64,000 nucleotides of DNA from Heterohyrax brucei (lineage: Eukaryota > Chordata > Mammalia > Hyracoidea > Procaviidae): contig CM053146.1 of NCBI GenBank assembly GCA_028571685.1, forward strand, positions 113,435,431 through 113,499,430, read 5' to 3'. The notes under the pieces are model-generated. The model had not been told where the DNA came from and searched no databases. It was given only the letters and a program-made list of their open reading frames with translations. Shown one piece after another: positions 11,751 to 24,639 of the stretch (its first letter is position 1; every line of letters starts with the position of its first letter). A program made the translations under genes and the position numbers.

Positions 11751-14698
11751 ATCTTTGTAAAACGGTTGTGGAGGTAGACAAGGGACTGTCAATAGGACAT
11801 TCCTTAAAGTCTTTTTACTTTCGTCTGCTCACATTCCTTATTTATCTTTTTGTCATCCTCCTGTAAGCAATTGTTGGCGACACACTGCATTTTAATGACA
11901 CTTTTATCAACTTTCATTCATTTTATTCTCATAATGGCTCTTTAACCGGGAAGTAAGAAAGGAAACTGAGGAGCAGAAAGTCATTCCTTCATTTGTTCAG
12001 CATTTAAAGATTCCTACTACATGTCAGGCAGTCACAGAAGGGAAGAAGACAGGCATTTTCTTTTAAAAAGCTTATGGTCTATGGACGGAGACAGATACAG
12101 TAACAGGTAATTACCTTCAGATGTGGTAAATGGTAAGGGAGATTTAAGTAAGGAGTGAGAAGCAGAAAAGAATGGATGAACAGAGCTGTGTTGCCATTGT
12201 TAGCAAGGTCTGAATGTAGATGCCAAAGTGATCTGATCTTTGACTATGGTTTCTTTTGCTAGCAAATAGAGAGTTTATAATTTTTAAAAAGCATACAGCC
12301 TCAGTGCCAAAAATATTTAAGGAAGTTGACAAAAATATATATACAATATGAATTATTTGTACCTTTTCTTAACTTTTTAAAGTAGCTGCAGATGAACTTG
12401 GAAGACATTTTTCTTTTGTCGTTTTCTTACATTTTTTCCCCTCATCAACCTAAACACAAAGATGGCTAGTCTATGCCATGATGTCAAAATGCTTGGGAAA
12501 GTTTCCAAGGGAAAGAATCTATGGCAGCCCCATTATTGAATGTTACTTCCGCTTCCCACACAACAGCTAAAAAAAAAAAAAAAATGTAGAGGTCCCCAGA
12601 GACCAACATATAAATGTCCCACTGCCCCTCAGCTTTGTCTAAACCTGACTCAGATATTCCCTCCCCTTAATTTCAAAGTACTTCGGGGAACATTTTGTGC
12701 ATAATTATTTTCACAAACCTTCACTTGAATGACTTTAATTATTTGACAGTTTTTCTTTAAAAGTAAGAACCCACTGTCCATTTTTCTGATATGCAGTGTC
12801 CCAGGAAGGAGAGGAAAGACCAACACAGTCTCTGAAAGAAAAGACAAAAAAAAAAAAGGGAGAGTAGGGATTTGGTATAGCAAAGTCTCGTGACAGTTTT
12901 GGATGAGAGTTGGGTGAGGTAACTTATCTGTTGAACTAAATTAAGCCAAATGAGAACAAGCTGTTTCTGAGCTTTTAACTAAAATGTTCAATTTTTGTTA
13001 ACCTTAACCTTTCCTTAGACAATGGAATGCATTAAGAATAGCTCCTCTTTCCTTAAAATAGGTGCCTGGTCTGTTTTCTAATCTAACCTTCCGTCCATCT
13101 TCACTTCCTATCTGTCTCGGAGCTTTGAGCAATGACCTCAACTTGTCATCAGTTCTTCATCCTATTTATTTAGGTTTTGGCCACTTAAGTTATGAGAAGC
13201 TATTGCTCCCTTAACTATCATATCGAACAAACTTCAATTCTGGTAACAAACTGTGCATTGAACTCACTCCACATTTGTGGAAAATCATTTAAAAAATGGT
13301 GTTTGGAACACTCTGCTGGCACTTCGAGCTTCGTTTCTGGTATGTTTCAACAAAATTTATTTGGAAATTCTTCTCTTCTTACATCTCTCTTTTCCTTTTC
13401 CTCTTAAAAAATTGGAGATCCTCTAAGCTAAGTTAATGCTTGGTGTAATTTCCTGTAATAGAAGACAGAGGCTCCAGCACTAACTACTCTTTCATGGAAA
13501 AACAGCTCACTGCCCCCGGATGTTGTACCCTTGAATTATGAGTCCGGATCATTGCTGAGTGGATCACTTTGGAGCCAGAAATCAGGGTGGTAGCGGGAGA
13601 AAGGAGCTGGAAACTGGGAGGCGAGGGAGACGGTTCACTGGGAACGAGTGCCAGGGTGGTGTTTAAGAGAAGCAAAAACACAGGCAGCTGAGGCCAAGAA
13701 CACTTAGGTTATGCGAAGAGACCTGAGCAGCCAAGAGATACTTAGGCTCTTCTGGGGTGTACTTCAGCCTGCTCTCCCACAATTTTATTTCCAGTATTAC
13801 TGATAGATAGAAAATCTCAGGATCATAATGCTTTTCCAGCAGTGGTGCAAACCACAGTCTTTGGAATGTGAGGTGGACAAATAAGCTGAGGCAAAGGAAT
13901 TCTATTTGTGGGAAGCTTTCGGTGCAATCTGTATATATTTGTAGGTCTGTGTTTGTATGTCTTACTGAACTCATCTCTAATCTCTTAGGTCTGGAAATTA
14001 ATCCTGCATGCCAGACGTTCCTGTATTGATTTACCTGTTTATCCTAATTGAGGTCAGGTCAGATGGCTGTGCAAACAGGATTTATCTAGTAGTGAAGTAT
14101 TAGAGTTTGCATTGCTTCCTGACTCAGCCTAAATACAAATACAGAAACATTCAGTCAAGTTAATTGTGGTTAGCTCTTCTAAACTTTCGGAGACTTTGGG
14201 CTTAAAAAGGTCCAGTATTTGAATAATGGGTCAACTTGGTGGGCTAGGTGTCTTTTGAAATAATCTTAAACTCCATTTTACTGCTTAAGACAGGAGACAG
14301 TCATAGAGGAACGCCTATTGTGTCCTGGTTACTTGAACAGCGGAGAGTGATAAATCAGACCACACAGTGAAGTGTGTTTATAGCAGGAGGTGGGGATAAA
14401 GAGGAGTGAAAAGACTCCTTGGAATAGTTTCATATTTTAAATCCATGTTATTTAATTTAAACTCTTTTCTAGACCATATTTTTTACAAAGACAAAAGTGC
14501 CAGAATAAAGTGATAAGAAGGTAGTTCTGTTAGAATAAACAATGGCATCAAGGGAAAGAGAAATCTTGGTTTCTGAAACACTAAAGAAGGGAGGAAAAGA
14601 ACAAGTTCCTGTGTAGCTAACATGGGATGGTTGCAAGAACTGCTCTGCGTTCCAAGAGTGCCGGGCTCCATCCATCCACATACTGGAAAAGTGTTGCC
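11751..14698. other. Repeat-poor intergenic or intronic sequence
   Basis: No confident gene or young repeat. There are A runs at 12570-12584 and 12848-12857. Weak MIR-like motifs (around 11930-12080, 'aaggaaactgaggagcagaaag') are too diverged to delimit. Minus frames at 13484-13681, 13663-13974 and 14483-14710 overlap each other and lack signatures. Confidence 0.45.
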
Positions 14699-14912
14699 CA
14701 ATCCCGGCACTAGTGACGCTTTGGACTGTATAATTCTTCGTTGTTAGAGAGTGGTTCTGTGCATTTTAGGGTGTTCAATAGCATTGCTGACCTCTACCTT
14801 CTAGTTGACAGTAAGATGTCCTCAGCAGTGACAACCAAAAATGTCTCCAGACATTGCCATGTCTAGTGTCTCTTTGGAGGTAAATTTACTCCCAGTTGAG
14901 AACCACTGTAAT
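14699..14912 (-). mobile_element. MER5A-type hAT MITE
   Basis: A non-autonomous hAT-Charlie element in antisense orientation. It contains the diagnostic order 'ggactgtataattcttcg', 'tgtgcattttagggtgtt', 'ctgacctctacc', 'gtgacaaccaaaaatgtc', 'tccagacattgcca' and the terminal 'agttgagaaccactg'. Length is close to the roughly 190 bp expected. Confidence 0.9.
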
Positions 14913-16211
14913 AGAGCCTCACTAAGACTAGCCTAGAAGTTAAATAATTAGACCTCTATTAAATAGCAGCATGTTGTAACGACAGACAAAATGGTGTGGT
15001 AAAAAAGGCACAGGATTTGGAGTCAGGCAAATGTGAATGTCAAACTGAGAGTATTTTATCTAGGTCACAGGGTTTGTCAATGAGAGGCTCTGGAGATGTG
15101 GAATGTGAGAGAACTGAAAAGAGAAAAGTGAACACAATAAATGTGTAGTATAATGTGGTGGAGACTCTCTTAAAAAGAGTTCCATTTTTGTATTTTCCAA
15201 AGGATTCTGTATGTGTATATGTGGCTTGTCTGAAATTCTAGAATGTAATATCATTTACAAAGTGAATCATGAAAATCTCTTAGTTTATTTGGATTAGGAA
15301 TTGATTAGCTACTATGTGCCATGCACTGTGATAAGCACTGGGGATCGATAGTAGGGAAACAAATTTGGCCCTTGCCTTCCTGATAACCCTAATAATCTTC
15401 TTGGTGGATCATCAATCTAGCTGAGCAGGGAACCCTGAGTGAGCAAACTCAGAGGGTACAGAAATGAGGTTTTGCAGATGCGGTACCGGGAAAGGCACTA
15501 TGCATGCCCATGAGGGTCCCTGTGTGTCCTTCCTGAGTATGTGAAGAATGACAAGGCCTTGACTTATCGTCACCTGAGTCACTTCTAAGGGTTGTTTCTG
15601 CAGTGAACAACCTTAAGAGATAAAGAAACGTCTCCCTTTGGGACAATGAATAGGCTTGCTTACTTGCATGCTGTATGTCTATGGATTTCCAAGCTCACTG
15701 TTCCTTTCCTGTAATATGACTCACTGTACACAGTGCTCATCTGAGCCTCTCCATGTTGTCTCTGTGGGATTTGGAGGCCATAGAGTACAGACACAAACAT
15801 GATACTTATGCTGCTGGCTGTACCACGGGTAACAAAGTCCTTTGTCTCTAACCCAGGATCTTTTGTCTTCTTCTAACATTCAGCCATAACAGACTGATTA
15901 TCTTGCAGGTAGAGTAAAGTGTGAAACCAGGGGCTATATTTTTCTTTATATGCTTTCTGGAGCTATCTGATTGTTTATATGTTTGATAAAAATCAAATGC
16001 ATAAAAAGAAGAAATGAGGAAATATGAATAAAAATTTGGAAAAGAACTATAGGCTGTGGTCCTCCAGACACTAGGGAGGAAGATTATTTTGAGAAGAAGC
16101 AGAGGGTTAAAGGAATGAAATGCTACTGAGATCTTAATCAAGACAAAGACTTAAGAGCTTGATTTAAGAAGTACAGTCTATTAACAAAACAACAACAACA
16201 ACAACAAAACC
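14913..16211. other. Intergenic; weak ancient repeat traces
   Basis: A weak mammalian repeat trace at about 15290-15400 ('ctactatgtgccatgcactg', then 'gggga') is visible. A short (CAA)n tract lies at 16184-16209, just upstream of a SINE. No gene seen. Confidence 0.45.
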
Positions 16212-16385
16212 CGGACTGAAAAGTGCCCACGGGGTGACATAGTGGCGAAGAGCTCATCTGCTATCCAAAAGGTCGGTAGTTCAAATCCACCAGCTGCTCC
16301 TCAGAAACCCTAGGGAGCAGCTCTGCTCTATTCTATAGGGTGGCTATGGCTCAGAATCAACTTCATGGCAACAGATTTTATTGTT
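16212..16385 (+). mobile_element. AfroSINE, short subfamily, sense
   Basis: 'ggtgacatagtggcgaagag' carries box A. 'ggtcggtagttcaaatcc' carries box B. The body 'cagctctgctctattctata' and tail 'ggtggctatggctcagaatc' complete the order. Confidence 0.9.
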
Positions 16386-17559
16386 GTCCTCAGTGTGAGA
16401 AGTTTTAGTGGAATATTAGCAGTGGTGACAAGAAGGCAACAAGAGAAAGAGCGAAATATTTGAAATTGCTCTGGAAAGAGTTAAGCTCAATGTATGTAAG
16501 GTGATTTAAACAACTGGTTTTCTAAGATCCATCATCCATTTCTGCACATGATATGTCAAAAGGGAAGCAAAGACAAATGAGCCTACTTAACACTGACATG
16601 AATCTTTTCACATACTTCTGGAACACAAACCCAAAAGGTGTGGTACAATCCTGATCGCCTAACCCAGAGAGCAAAACTGCTCGGAAGTATAGTCTTGAGT
16701 GATTGCAAGGCTTCTGGAATGAAACTTTCCTGAATGCTTCCATCTAGCAATTATTTCTTTTATTTTCTATTTAAATACCAACAAGACAAAGCCATTTAGA
16801 ATGCATCACCCTAAACAAATAAAACATGATTAGATACCAAAACACATCATCCATCTTCACAGAAATTAGTCCTTATATGCATTAGCTCTGATTGCTTTTC
16901 ATAGTTAAAAAAAGATTTTCTAATCACTTTCTAAATTTTACACAGACATCAGGAGAACAGAACTCAGGGGAATCTCTGTTTAATATGGAAAGAAAGAAAA
17001 TTAAAAATTCAGAGGTAAGGAGACGGTTTGCATATTTTCACAAGGGAAAAAAGTAGACCATAAGTCCTCTTACCACTGCTATAAAATGTGACTCATTTCT
17101 TTTTGTTTCTAATTCAGATTTAAGGGATATAAAACAGAGCTCCTTCCCATTTTCAAGAAAGAAAAATATGGGAAGAATTTTTAAAAAGAAAAGAAAATGC
17201 ATGTTTCGACTAAGCAACAGTATGAAAGTAATCTCTCTAGTTTAAACGGTAGCAAAACAAGATGAGAGAGGCTGTGAAAATGAATTTACAGGAATAACAC
17301 AAGCTATTTTGGACACATACCTGGAATCTAAATGTCTTTCTCTCCAGGTGGCCTCCCTCATTAAGATAAATAGTCTTGCTTTGAGTAATCTGTCTTTTTG
17401 TGGATGTCCTGAGAACCACTGCCTTGTTTACCTCTGGGAAAAAGTTCAGAAGTAGACATTCTCCTGGAAAACTTCTCTGTAAATTCTAGTGTGATTTTTT
17501 GGAACACTCTCTATGTGCTAGAACACTGAAAAGTACTTTGAATACCACTCTGACAGAAT
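16386..17559. other. Intergenic, no feature recognised
   Basis: Purine-rich, AT-rich sequence with no exon signals or clear repeats. Confidence 0.45.
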
Positions 17560-17730
17560 CATCTGTGCAACCTGATGAGATAGGTACCATGATGCTCATT
17601 ATTCTGTTCAGAAACGTGAGCTTAAAGAGTTTAGGTTACTTTATTAAGGTCCAAATAGTTGCAGATGACAGCATCAGGTTTCAAACCAGAGTTGGCAACT
17701 CCAAAGCCACTGCTCCTAAGTTCTGTACAG
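17560..17730 (-). repeat. MIR SINE, antisense
   Basis: The order 'gataggtaccatgatgctc', 'gaaacgtgagcttaaagag', 'gtttcaaaccagagtt' and 'ccaaagccactgctc' follows the reverse complement of MIR. The frames overlapping it on both strands are shadows. Confidence 0.7.
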
Positions 17731-17973
17731 CAGAATGTCATCTCTATATCCAAAGATGGCCTTACCCTCACTCCTGGATTACCTGACTTGTCACGTCTGT
17801 GATTCCCGTGTGAACACACGGTGCTGCCGCTGACCACGCTCCTTTTGTTCCCTCTCCTCCATGCTGTAAACACTTTCTTTTGTGCAAATTTGATCATCAG
17901 GATATATTCTTCCTTTATCCACTGCCTAATGGGCTTATTTAAGGTCTTACATTCTCCTGTAAATGTGAGCACT

Positions 17974-18020
17974 GTCTCTCTCTCTCTCTCTCCCTCTCTC
18001 TCATGTGTGTGTGTGTGTAT
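17974..18020. repeat. (TC)n(TG)n compound microsatellite
   Basis: A tract of TC dinucleotides followed directly by TG dinucleotides. It generates the longest minus-strand frame in the area (17631-18116, 161 codons), which is therefore low complexity and not a gene. Confidence 0.95.
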
Positions 18021-18570
18021 AAAAGAGACAGAGAGAGAAGAACATGTGTTTTGATTTTTTTTTTTATTCCAATATTCAGGTGTAGACATTGCAGATTTAG
18101 ATGCATACAGGCTCATAGAAAATTTGTGATGGTCATCTCTTGCCTTGTCAATATTTCCCTAATCTAGGTGCTGTAGATTACCAGCCATTTAAATCCCTAA
18201 TGAGCTAACAAGAATCTGGTAGGTCCTCATCCTTACCAGTGGGTAGGGAGGCATTAATCTTCAGCCTCATGCTTAGGATTTATGGATGGACTGTTAGGCT
18301 CTGATGAGTGCATAGAACCACAGTTATTATTCCCAAAAACCATGTTCCACATGGTGGGGATTTATAAAAACTATGACCCACGCAACAGAGTCCTGGAGCT
18401 ATGCCACTTTCAGAGAAGCACAAGTAGAAATGTCTATGTTTATCAACATTTCTCAAAAGCATTTAAGGGTAACCCAAGTATGATCAGCAGCAACTCTAGC
18501 CCCTGAAAACCTCATGAGGAGCCTCTGGTCGTTCTCCCAAGAGCTCTATCTGGTTGGCACAGTCCCCATC

Positions 18571-19057
18571 TGTCTTAGTCATCTAGTGTAATGTTGCTAT
18601 ACCAGAAATTTCACAAGTGGCTGACTTTAAAAAGAGAGAATTTTTTTTTTTTTCGGTCAGAGTCCAGTAGGTTAAAAGTTCAAATTCAGGGCATCGGCTC
18701 CAGGGGAAGACTTTCTCTTTTGGAGGGAAGTCCTTGTTGTCAATCTTCCCCTGGAATTGGAGTTTCTGAGGCACTGGGACCCCGAGTCCAGTGGATGGGC
18801 TGTCACCCCGGGGCCTCTCTCCTGGTGATATGAGGCCCCCATCTCTCTGCTTGTTTCCCTTTCCCTTCTACCCCAAGGGATTGCCTCAAGGCACAGTACA
18901 GTCTGGTACACTGTGTCCTGCCCACCAGCACAACCATCCTCCCTCATTACTATCATAGAGGAAGGGTTTACATGTAGGAACGTCACACATCCTGGGAATC
19001 ATAGCCTAGCCAAATGGCTACACACATGTTTTGGCCAACATACGTCAGTCCATGACG
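18571..19057 (-). mobile_element. Solo LTR, MaLR-like (MLT1-related), antisense
   Basis: On the plus strand it begins 'tgtcttagtcatctagtg' and ends 'cagtccatgac', which is the reverse complement of an MLT1-type LTR beginning TGTCATGGA. It is flanked by a perfect 5-bp direct repeat CCATC (18566-18570 and 19058-19062), the duplication length expected for ERVL and MaLR elements. It shares long blocks with 32438-32962, 52183-52747 and 56129-56584 ('ggctccaggggaagactttc'). Frames inside it are chance. Confidence 0.85.
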
Positions 19058-19794
19058 CCATCCCTGCACATTGCAGTTCTGATCATTTTGCGATGTACAG
19101 TGCTAGGTACAGTGATCAAGGCCTGGAAGGTCTGCTGCCTTTCCCGGTGCCTGGAAAGCACCTGTCTAGGCATTCTTTATCCTTTATCCCCAAGAGAGAA
19201 CAAAGCTAAGCAGAAGGTGTCTCTGTGTGCTCTCTGGAGTACAGAGCTATATATATATACATATATATGTATTTTTATCTTATTACACACTTTCATTCAT
19301 GGTGACTGGAGCTCAGTCTTGAACCTAGTAAGCTTTGCTGGGGCTCTGATCACCAGTGTTAGATTTCTTTCTTTCTCTGTTTTATTCATTTCCTGTACCC
19401 TTCAAGTCACCGACTGAATCTTGCTTCATTTTGGATGGCTCTTTCTTGGAGTGACAAGCTATAATCCAACCTCCTTTGGTTTTCCTACTACCTTAAGATT
19501 CCCACCCCCACCACTATGTCAACATTTTGGAGAGTAAAGCAAGTTTGGTTGATGTTAACAAGAATACTTAACATTTACTGAATTATATACTCTATTATTT
19601 TTACATCTGTTATCTTCTTTAAAGTCCACTCAACTCTATATGGTTGATAATATTATTTTGATGATACCACATAAAGTTATTGTCTTTCAACAAATATTTA
19701 TTGAACATTGGGGATACAACAGTGAGCAAATCAGTTAAAGTTCTTACCTTCATGTGAAATTACCTTTTAGTAAGGGGTTATAGACCCAAATCAA
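19058..19794. other. Intergenic; short AT microsatellite
   Basis: Contains a TA/CATA tract at 19247-19273 and a MIR-like trace near 19560-19660. No gene seen. The frame at 19031-19417 begins in the LTR and runs through the microsatellite. Confidence 0.5.
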
Positions 19795-19962
19795 AAAACA
19801 CCCAAACATGCTGCAGTCTAGTTGATTCCAACTTATAGCAACCCTACAGAACAGAGTAGAACTGCTCCATAGAGTTTCTGGGGAGCACCTGTTGCATTTG
19901 AGCTGCTGACCTTTTGGTTAGCAGCTGTTGTACCTAACCACTATGCAACCAGGGTTTCTATG
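19795..19962 (-). mobile_element. AfroSINE, antisense
   Basis: Antisense order: tail 'ctagttgattccaactt', body 'agagtagaactgctccatag', box B side 'gagctgctgaccttttgg', and 5' end 'caaccagggtttc'. Confidence 0.9.
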
Positions 19963-20039
19963 GGATGGTGGGTAGGTGTAGGCAGTTCATTAAAAAACAC
20001 ATCTATGCTAGGTATAGATAAGTGGTGGCAAGGATAAAC

Positions 20040-20639
20040 AGAGGAGATGGTATTGTTTTATATAGGAGTTTGGGAACGCTTCTTTAATAAGGTGATATTT
20101 GAGCAAAGCCATGAAGGAAGGAAGAGGGGTTAATCTTATGAATATCTGAAGGAAGAAATTTCCAGGCAGAGGAAACCATGTTGTCAAAGGTTAAGCATCC
20201 TTCGCTTATTCTGCCAGTAGTGATGAAATCAGTATGATCAGAGTACAACGAGTGATAGCAGGAATGGCAGAATTGGAGGTTAAAGAAGTAGTAAGGATCG
20301 TCTGTAGGCTCTTGTAGGTCATAGTGAGGCTTTGGATTTTGTCCTGAGCGAGACGGCAAGTCAATGAACAGATCTGAGCAGAAATGCAATATAATGTGAC
20401 TTGACTTTTAGAAAGAATATTATGGATAATCCGAGGAAGGACTACAGAGCATAAAGGTAGAAAAATTCTTAGTTTAGACGTTATTGTAACAGTCCAGGTG
20501 AGAAATAATGGTGAAGTAAAGTTCTGGAAACAGAGCTGGTGGGAAATGGTCTGAGTGAGGATATATTTCCAAGGTTAAGCCAATGGAATTTTACTAACAT
20601 ACTCAAAGTAGGGTAAGGAGAAGAGTCAGAGGGACTCCC
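20040..20639 (+). repeat. Ancient mammalian interspersed repeat
   Basis: Diverged but ordered motifs are seen: 'gtgatatttgagcaaagcc', 'aaatttccaggcagagg', 'gctcttgtaggtcatagtg', 'ggattttgtcctgagcgag' and 'attgtaacagtccaggtg'. I know this as a widespread mammalian repeat consensus but do not assign a family name with confidence. Confidence 0.45.
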
Positions 20640-21335
20640 AACATCTAGCTCTATTGACATGACACAGTCTGTAAAGAAAACGTACCACATTCTCCTATGG
20701 TGAGTAGTGTCTTGGGTCTTAAAAGCCTGTAAATGACCATCTAAGATCCTCCCCCAGTCTTGCCCTGTTGGGAGCAAGGAAAAGTGAAGAAAATTAAACG
20801 TAGAAGGAAAGATTAGTCCAAAGGACTAGTGGACCACACCAGATTAAGCCCAGCACAACTAGCTGGTGCCCAGCTGCCACCACTGACTACTCTGACAGGG
20901 ATCACAGCAGGTGGTCTCAGAGAGAGCAGGAGAAAAATGTAGAAGAAAATTCTCACTCAAAAAGAAATACCAGACTTGCTGACCTGACAAAGACAGGAAA
21001 AACCCTGGAAGTATGACTCCTAGATATTCTTTCATCTCAGTAACACAGTCATTCCCGAGGTTCACCCTTCAGCCAAAGACTGAACAGGCCCATCAAACAA
21101 AGTGAGACTCAAGGGGCATGCCAGCCCAGGGACAAGGACTAGAAGGCAGAAGGCTACAGGATAGTTGGTAATACAAAACCTAAGTTTGAGAAAGAACAGT
21201 GCTGATATGTAGGAGGGTTTTAAGTGATGTCATGAAACAGTATGTCCTGTTAAATGAGAAATGAGTTTGCTTTATAAATCTTCTGCTAAAGTACAAAAAA
21301 CCCAAACCAAAGCAAAAAACACTCCAAGATTCTTT
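20640..21335 (+). mobile_element. L1 3' UTR fragment, afrotherian type
   Basis: Reads like the 3' UTR of an elephant-lineage L1 in sense orientation. Landmarks are 'tgtcttgggtcttaaaagcc', 'ctctgacagggatcacagc', 'agaaaaatgtagaagaaaat', 'gaggttcacccttcagcc' and 'gggacaaggactagaaggc'. The end is A-rich. About 100 bp at its start overlap the family segment at 33310-33410 in this window, with matching order. It is 5'-truncated and old. Confidence 0.7.
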
Positions 21336-21479
21336 ACATAGGATGTTTGCTCTGAGTTGTAGGATGCTGTGAGAAGACCAGGTTTGGGTGGTGGAAATGA
21401 AGAACTGCTTGCAAGAGCTATTACTGACATGTTAACTTTGACTTAAAGGTAGAGTTGTATGGGCATCAGACTTCCAAGT

Positions 21480-21590
21480 TTGGAACCGAGACATGGGGAG
21501 ACAGACTAACTTACCCAGCTTAAATAGTAGCGCTAGTAGCAGAGAGGAGAAATTTAAACCTGGCAATCTGACTCCTGAGTTCTTTCTTTT
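21480..21590 (-). repeat. MIR SINE fragment, antisense
   Basis: 'ggggagacagactaacttac', 'agcagagaggagaaattta' and 'caatctgactcctgag' follow the antisense MIR order in a diverged form. Confidence 0.55.
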
Positions 21591-21649
21591 AATTAATAAC
21601 TACATTCCAAATCACAATCCTACACCTTTATTCAGTGTCTTTCAGCTTG

Positions 21650-21800
21650 CTATTATTGTTGTTGCTGGGTGTTGTCAAATCAGTTTTGACTCACCGTGAC
21701 TCTGTGCGACAGAGTAGAAATGCTGGGCTGTAATGTTTGTGGGACCAGATTTCTAGTAGCCAAATACCTAAATGCGCTGCTGCCGGGACTGCTCTGCGCT
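21650..21800 (-). mobile_element. AfroSINE, antisense, diverged
   Basis: 'gttgttgctgggtgttgtc' and 'aaatcagttttgactcac' form the antisense tail, followed by 'gacagagtagaaatgctggg' and 'gctgtaatgtttgtgggacc'. The 5' half is poorly preserved. Confidence 0.65.
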
Positions 21801-23467
21801 TGGTAAGTACATTCATCACAGGCCAGCACTGTAGCCAACACGATTCCTGCAGCCCACTTGGTCTCAGTTTTCTCTTCTGTCACTGCAGGTCTAATTTTGA
21901 GATCAGTTTACCTTCTAAAAATAAGGATTATCACCTAATAATGGCTATATGCTGGAGAGGACAATTATTACAGAAAAATGAAAATACCTTCTTCTCTTAC
22001 CCTTGGAGTCTGGTTCCATTTAGTATGTTTCTGTTGAACAGAGTGAAGGAACAGAAGAATCTTCTGGGAAAGAATTTGGTAACGTTGATACTTTCCTTGG
22101 GGATTATCTTAAAATTCTGTGTTTTTGTATTTCTTTTGACCTGTTTGATTTAGGCTCAAAGTAGGTAGTACAGAAGATAGTGGTATTCTCATAAAAGTTA
22201 TTAAGAAGAGCGAATCTTGTTGTTTTGGGAGATATCCTGAATATGTACCTTTACACCACATATCCACTGTAATGAAAAAATATGCAAATGCTGTTATTTT
22301 TAGTACATAGCTATTCACACTGAAAATATTTAAGCAAAGAAGAAACAAATGACTTCTTCTTATGTAGCCCTATAACAGCGAATAAACCCAATTTCTCTGG
22401 GGTTAGTTTATGATAAAATAGAGTACTGGAAGGACTTAAGAGTTCTCCAAGCCCAATACCCTCATATTTTAGGAGAGAAAGCTGAAGACAGGTGGTAGCT
22501 GGGCTGGGAGGAAGTCCAGATTCCCTGAGCCACAACCCAGTAGTGCTGTGGAGCACACAGACTGTCCTTGGCTAGAAGCCGGGCCTGCTTCCTACAGAGC
22601 CTTTTCTATTCATTCCTCTGTTTCTTGCTTTCCCAGGTTCACTAGCACCTCTTGATACCATCTTCACCTATGTACCCCTGAGACCCTGTGGCTCTCACAG
22701 GGTGTAGACGTTTTTCAGCTGTTCCGAATGGGCAAACCACACTGAGAGGTAATACCTTCAAGTGGCTTTGTAGATTTTCTTTGATCTGATCATGTGGATG
22801 TTCCCCTTGACTGTCCCGGTCTGTAGAATTTCTGATTGTCTGCTCTCCCAATCTGTTCAGTTCATTATGTCATAAGTATTCAGAGCTCAGCTTTGTCTCA
22901 GTCCATCAAGAGTTTATGTTCTATGAGCAAGTATAAGATCGACTTCTTCCCTATTACACTTAATGTGAGAAAGTGCCAGTGGAAATAAAAGAGCTCATAC
23001 ATCTAAATGATTTAAATTAAGTAAAATAAAATTTTTGACTCTTTTGAATTAGGCCATTAAAACTATAGCTTAGTCTAAGTACAGTATTAATGAACAATAT
23101 TGCAAGGAGAGTATTAATTTTGCATTTCCTGACATAAAAATTTAAAACATGCAGTTTCAGCTTTGCTTTAGGTAATATTTTGTATTCCCTTGACTTTTAT
23201 TTGGGGACACCAGAAATTAGGGTGAAAAACGGGATAAGGACAAAGTCTGATGTACTTATGTTTCTATACGCTCTCTGCTTGTCTAGGAGTTACAGTGCAC
23301 ACTTAAGCCAAATCTAGGATCATATGGTATCATCAAAGCCCTAGTGGTGATGGTAGAAATGAAGCAGACCTTTTAAACCCGTTAGTTTAATGTTTTCAGC
23401 ATTTCTAAGTTTAATAAAGATGGGCAAGCGTACAAGGCGATTTGGACCACTAGTGGTCGGCATATCA
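21801..23467. other. Intergenic, nothing recognised
   Basis: The 138-codon frame at 21737-22153 starts inside a SINE and is very hydrophobic at its end. It has no family signature or splice context. No other candidate seen. Confidence 0.45.
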
Positions 23468-23690
23468 ATTACTTGCTGTTAAGTCAGCTCCGAGTCACGG
23501 TGACTCATGTGCATCAGAGCAGAACTGTGCTCGGTAGGGTTTTCAATGACTTCTTTTTTTGGAAGTAGATCACCCGTTCTTTCTTCCGAGGCACTTCTAG
23601 GTAGCCGCGAACCTCCAGTCTTTTGTTTAACAAACAAGAGCATTAACAGCACCACCTCTTAACCGGGCACCCATGTTGCCACAGTCTGTT
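23468..23690 (-). mobile_element. AfroSINE (older, longer subfamily), antisense
   Basis: 'tgctgttaagtcagctccg', 'gtgcatcagagcagaactgt', 'gtagggttttcaatgac', 'agtagatcacccgttctttc', 'cgcgaacctcc' and 'ttaaccgggcaccc' occur in the expected antisense order. The segment around 'gtagatcaccc' distinguishes this subfamily. Confidence 0.8.
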
Positions 23691-24639
23691 ATTTGTCCAC
23701 CCCAGACAGCTTTCTTGATTCTAAGTCACGTGTAAGAAGACTCAGGGTCTAGGAGCTGCAGTGTTTTCACAGATCTCTGAAGCTGTGGGAAGAAGACTAC
23801 AGGTTCTCACTAGTACAAGCATTTATTTTGAAAAGTCTTATGGTTTTCCTTTGGCTTTAGACACCTGTGATCCTGTGAAATCTGAGGTGTAGGATTACAC
23901 ACCAGTGACCTTTCAAGCCACCAGAGGACCCCAGGCAAACAATTGCTGTCTTGGAACAAAGACCAAGTCCTTTAATCAGGCAATCCAATTAGCCACACAC
24001 AAACTATGAAGTCAACATACCTAAAGTAATTTGTCTGCAAAAAACTTAAAACTCCCATATGAATTTGCAATCAAGGAAAACCCCCTTTCTTCTTTTTTTG
24101 TTTTAAATTGAAAGTTGGACACAGGACAGAATAAGGCAAAGATTTTCGACTTTGAGTGTTGTCTAAGTGGCTCTGATGTAGCAGCCAAAATTTTGTTGGA
24201 GTAAGTTGTGAGTGAGCGAGGAACACAGAGGGTAAGATTGGTAGTTTAATTGCATTGTGTTCCCTAACAAGAGATGGCAAGTATTGTATTTGAGGAAAAA
24301 TAGAGGATGTCTTATTTCTATTGTCATCTAGATGTACAATGAAAGATTGCTTGTCATAGCCTGCAGCACTGTCAGGCACAAAAGAGCACAGTTAACTTTC
24401 ATTTTCCTGATCGTTGCAGCACCCAGCTTCTCTGAGAGTCAGGGAATAACTAGGAGCCTGAATGACAGAGCTCGTACACTTGCTTATTTTTCCAAATTGT
24501 CCGTACATTGTTCTTTACCATGTATGAATCACAATAGATTAAAGACATCTAAGAATTCTCAGTGGATCCTCCCACACTTCAACACTTTATAAGAAAAGAA
24601 ATTTTACTGCCTCCCTAGGAGGGCTTCCCTGCTTGGTTT
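23691..24639. other. Intergenic, nothing recognised
   Basis: No gene or clear repeat. Overlapping short frames on both strands (24071-24379 minus, 24332-24592 plus) lack signatures. Confidence 0.45.

Noticed and set aside
17631-18116. 161-codon minus-strand frame, one of the longest in the window
   Set aside because: Its middle is the antisense of a (TC)n(TG)n microsatellite and one end overlaps a MIR. Low complexity and no domain.
19031-19417. 128-codon plus-strand frame
   Set aside because: It begins in a solo LTR and crosses a TA microsatellite.
21737-22153. 138-codon plus-strand frame
   Set aside because: It starts inside an AfroSINE and runs into AT-rich sequence that produces a hydrophobic end. 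No splice signals or family match.
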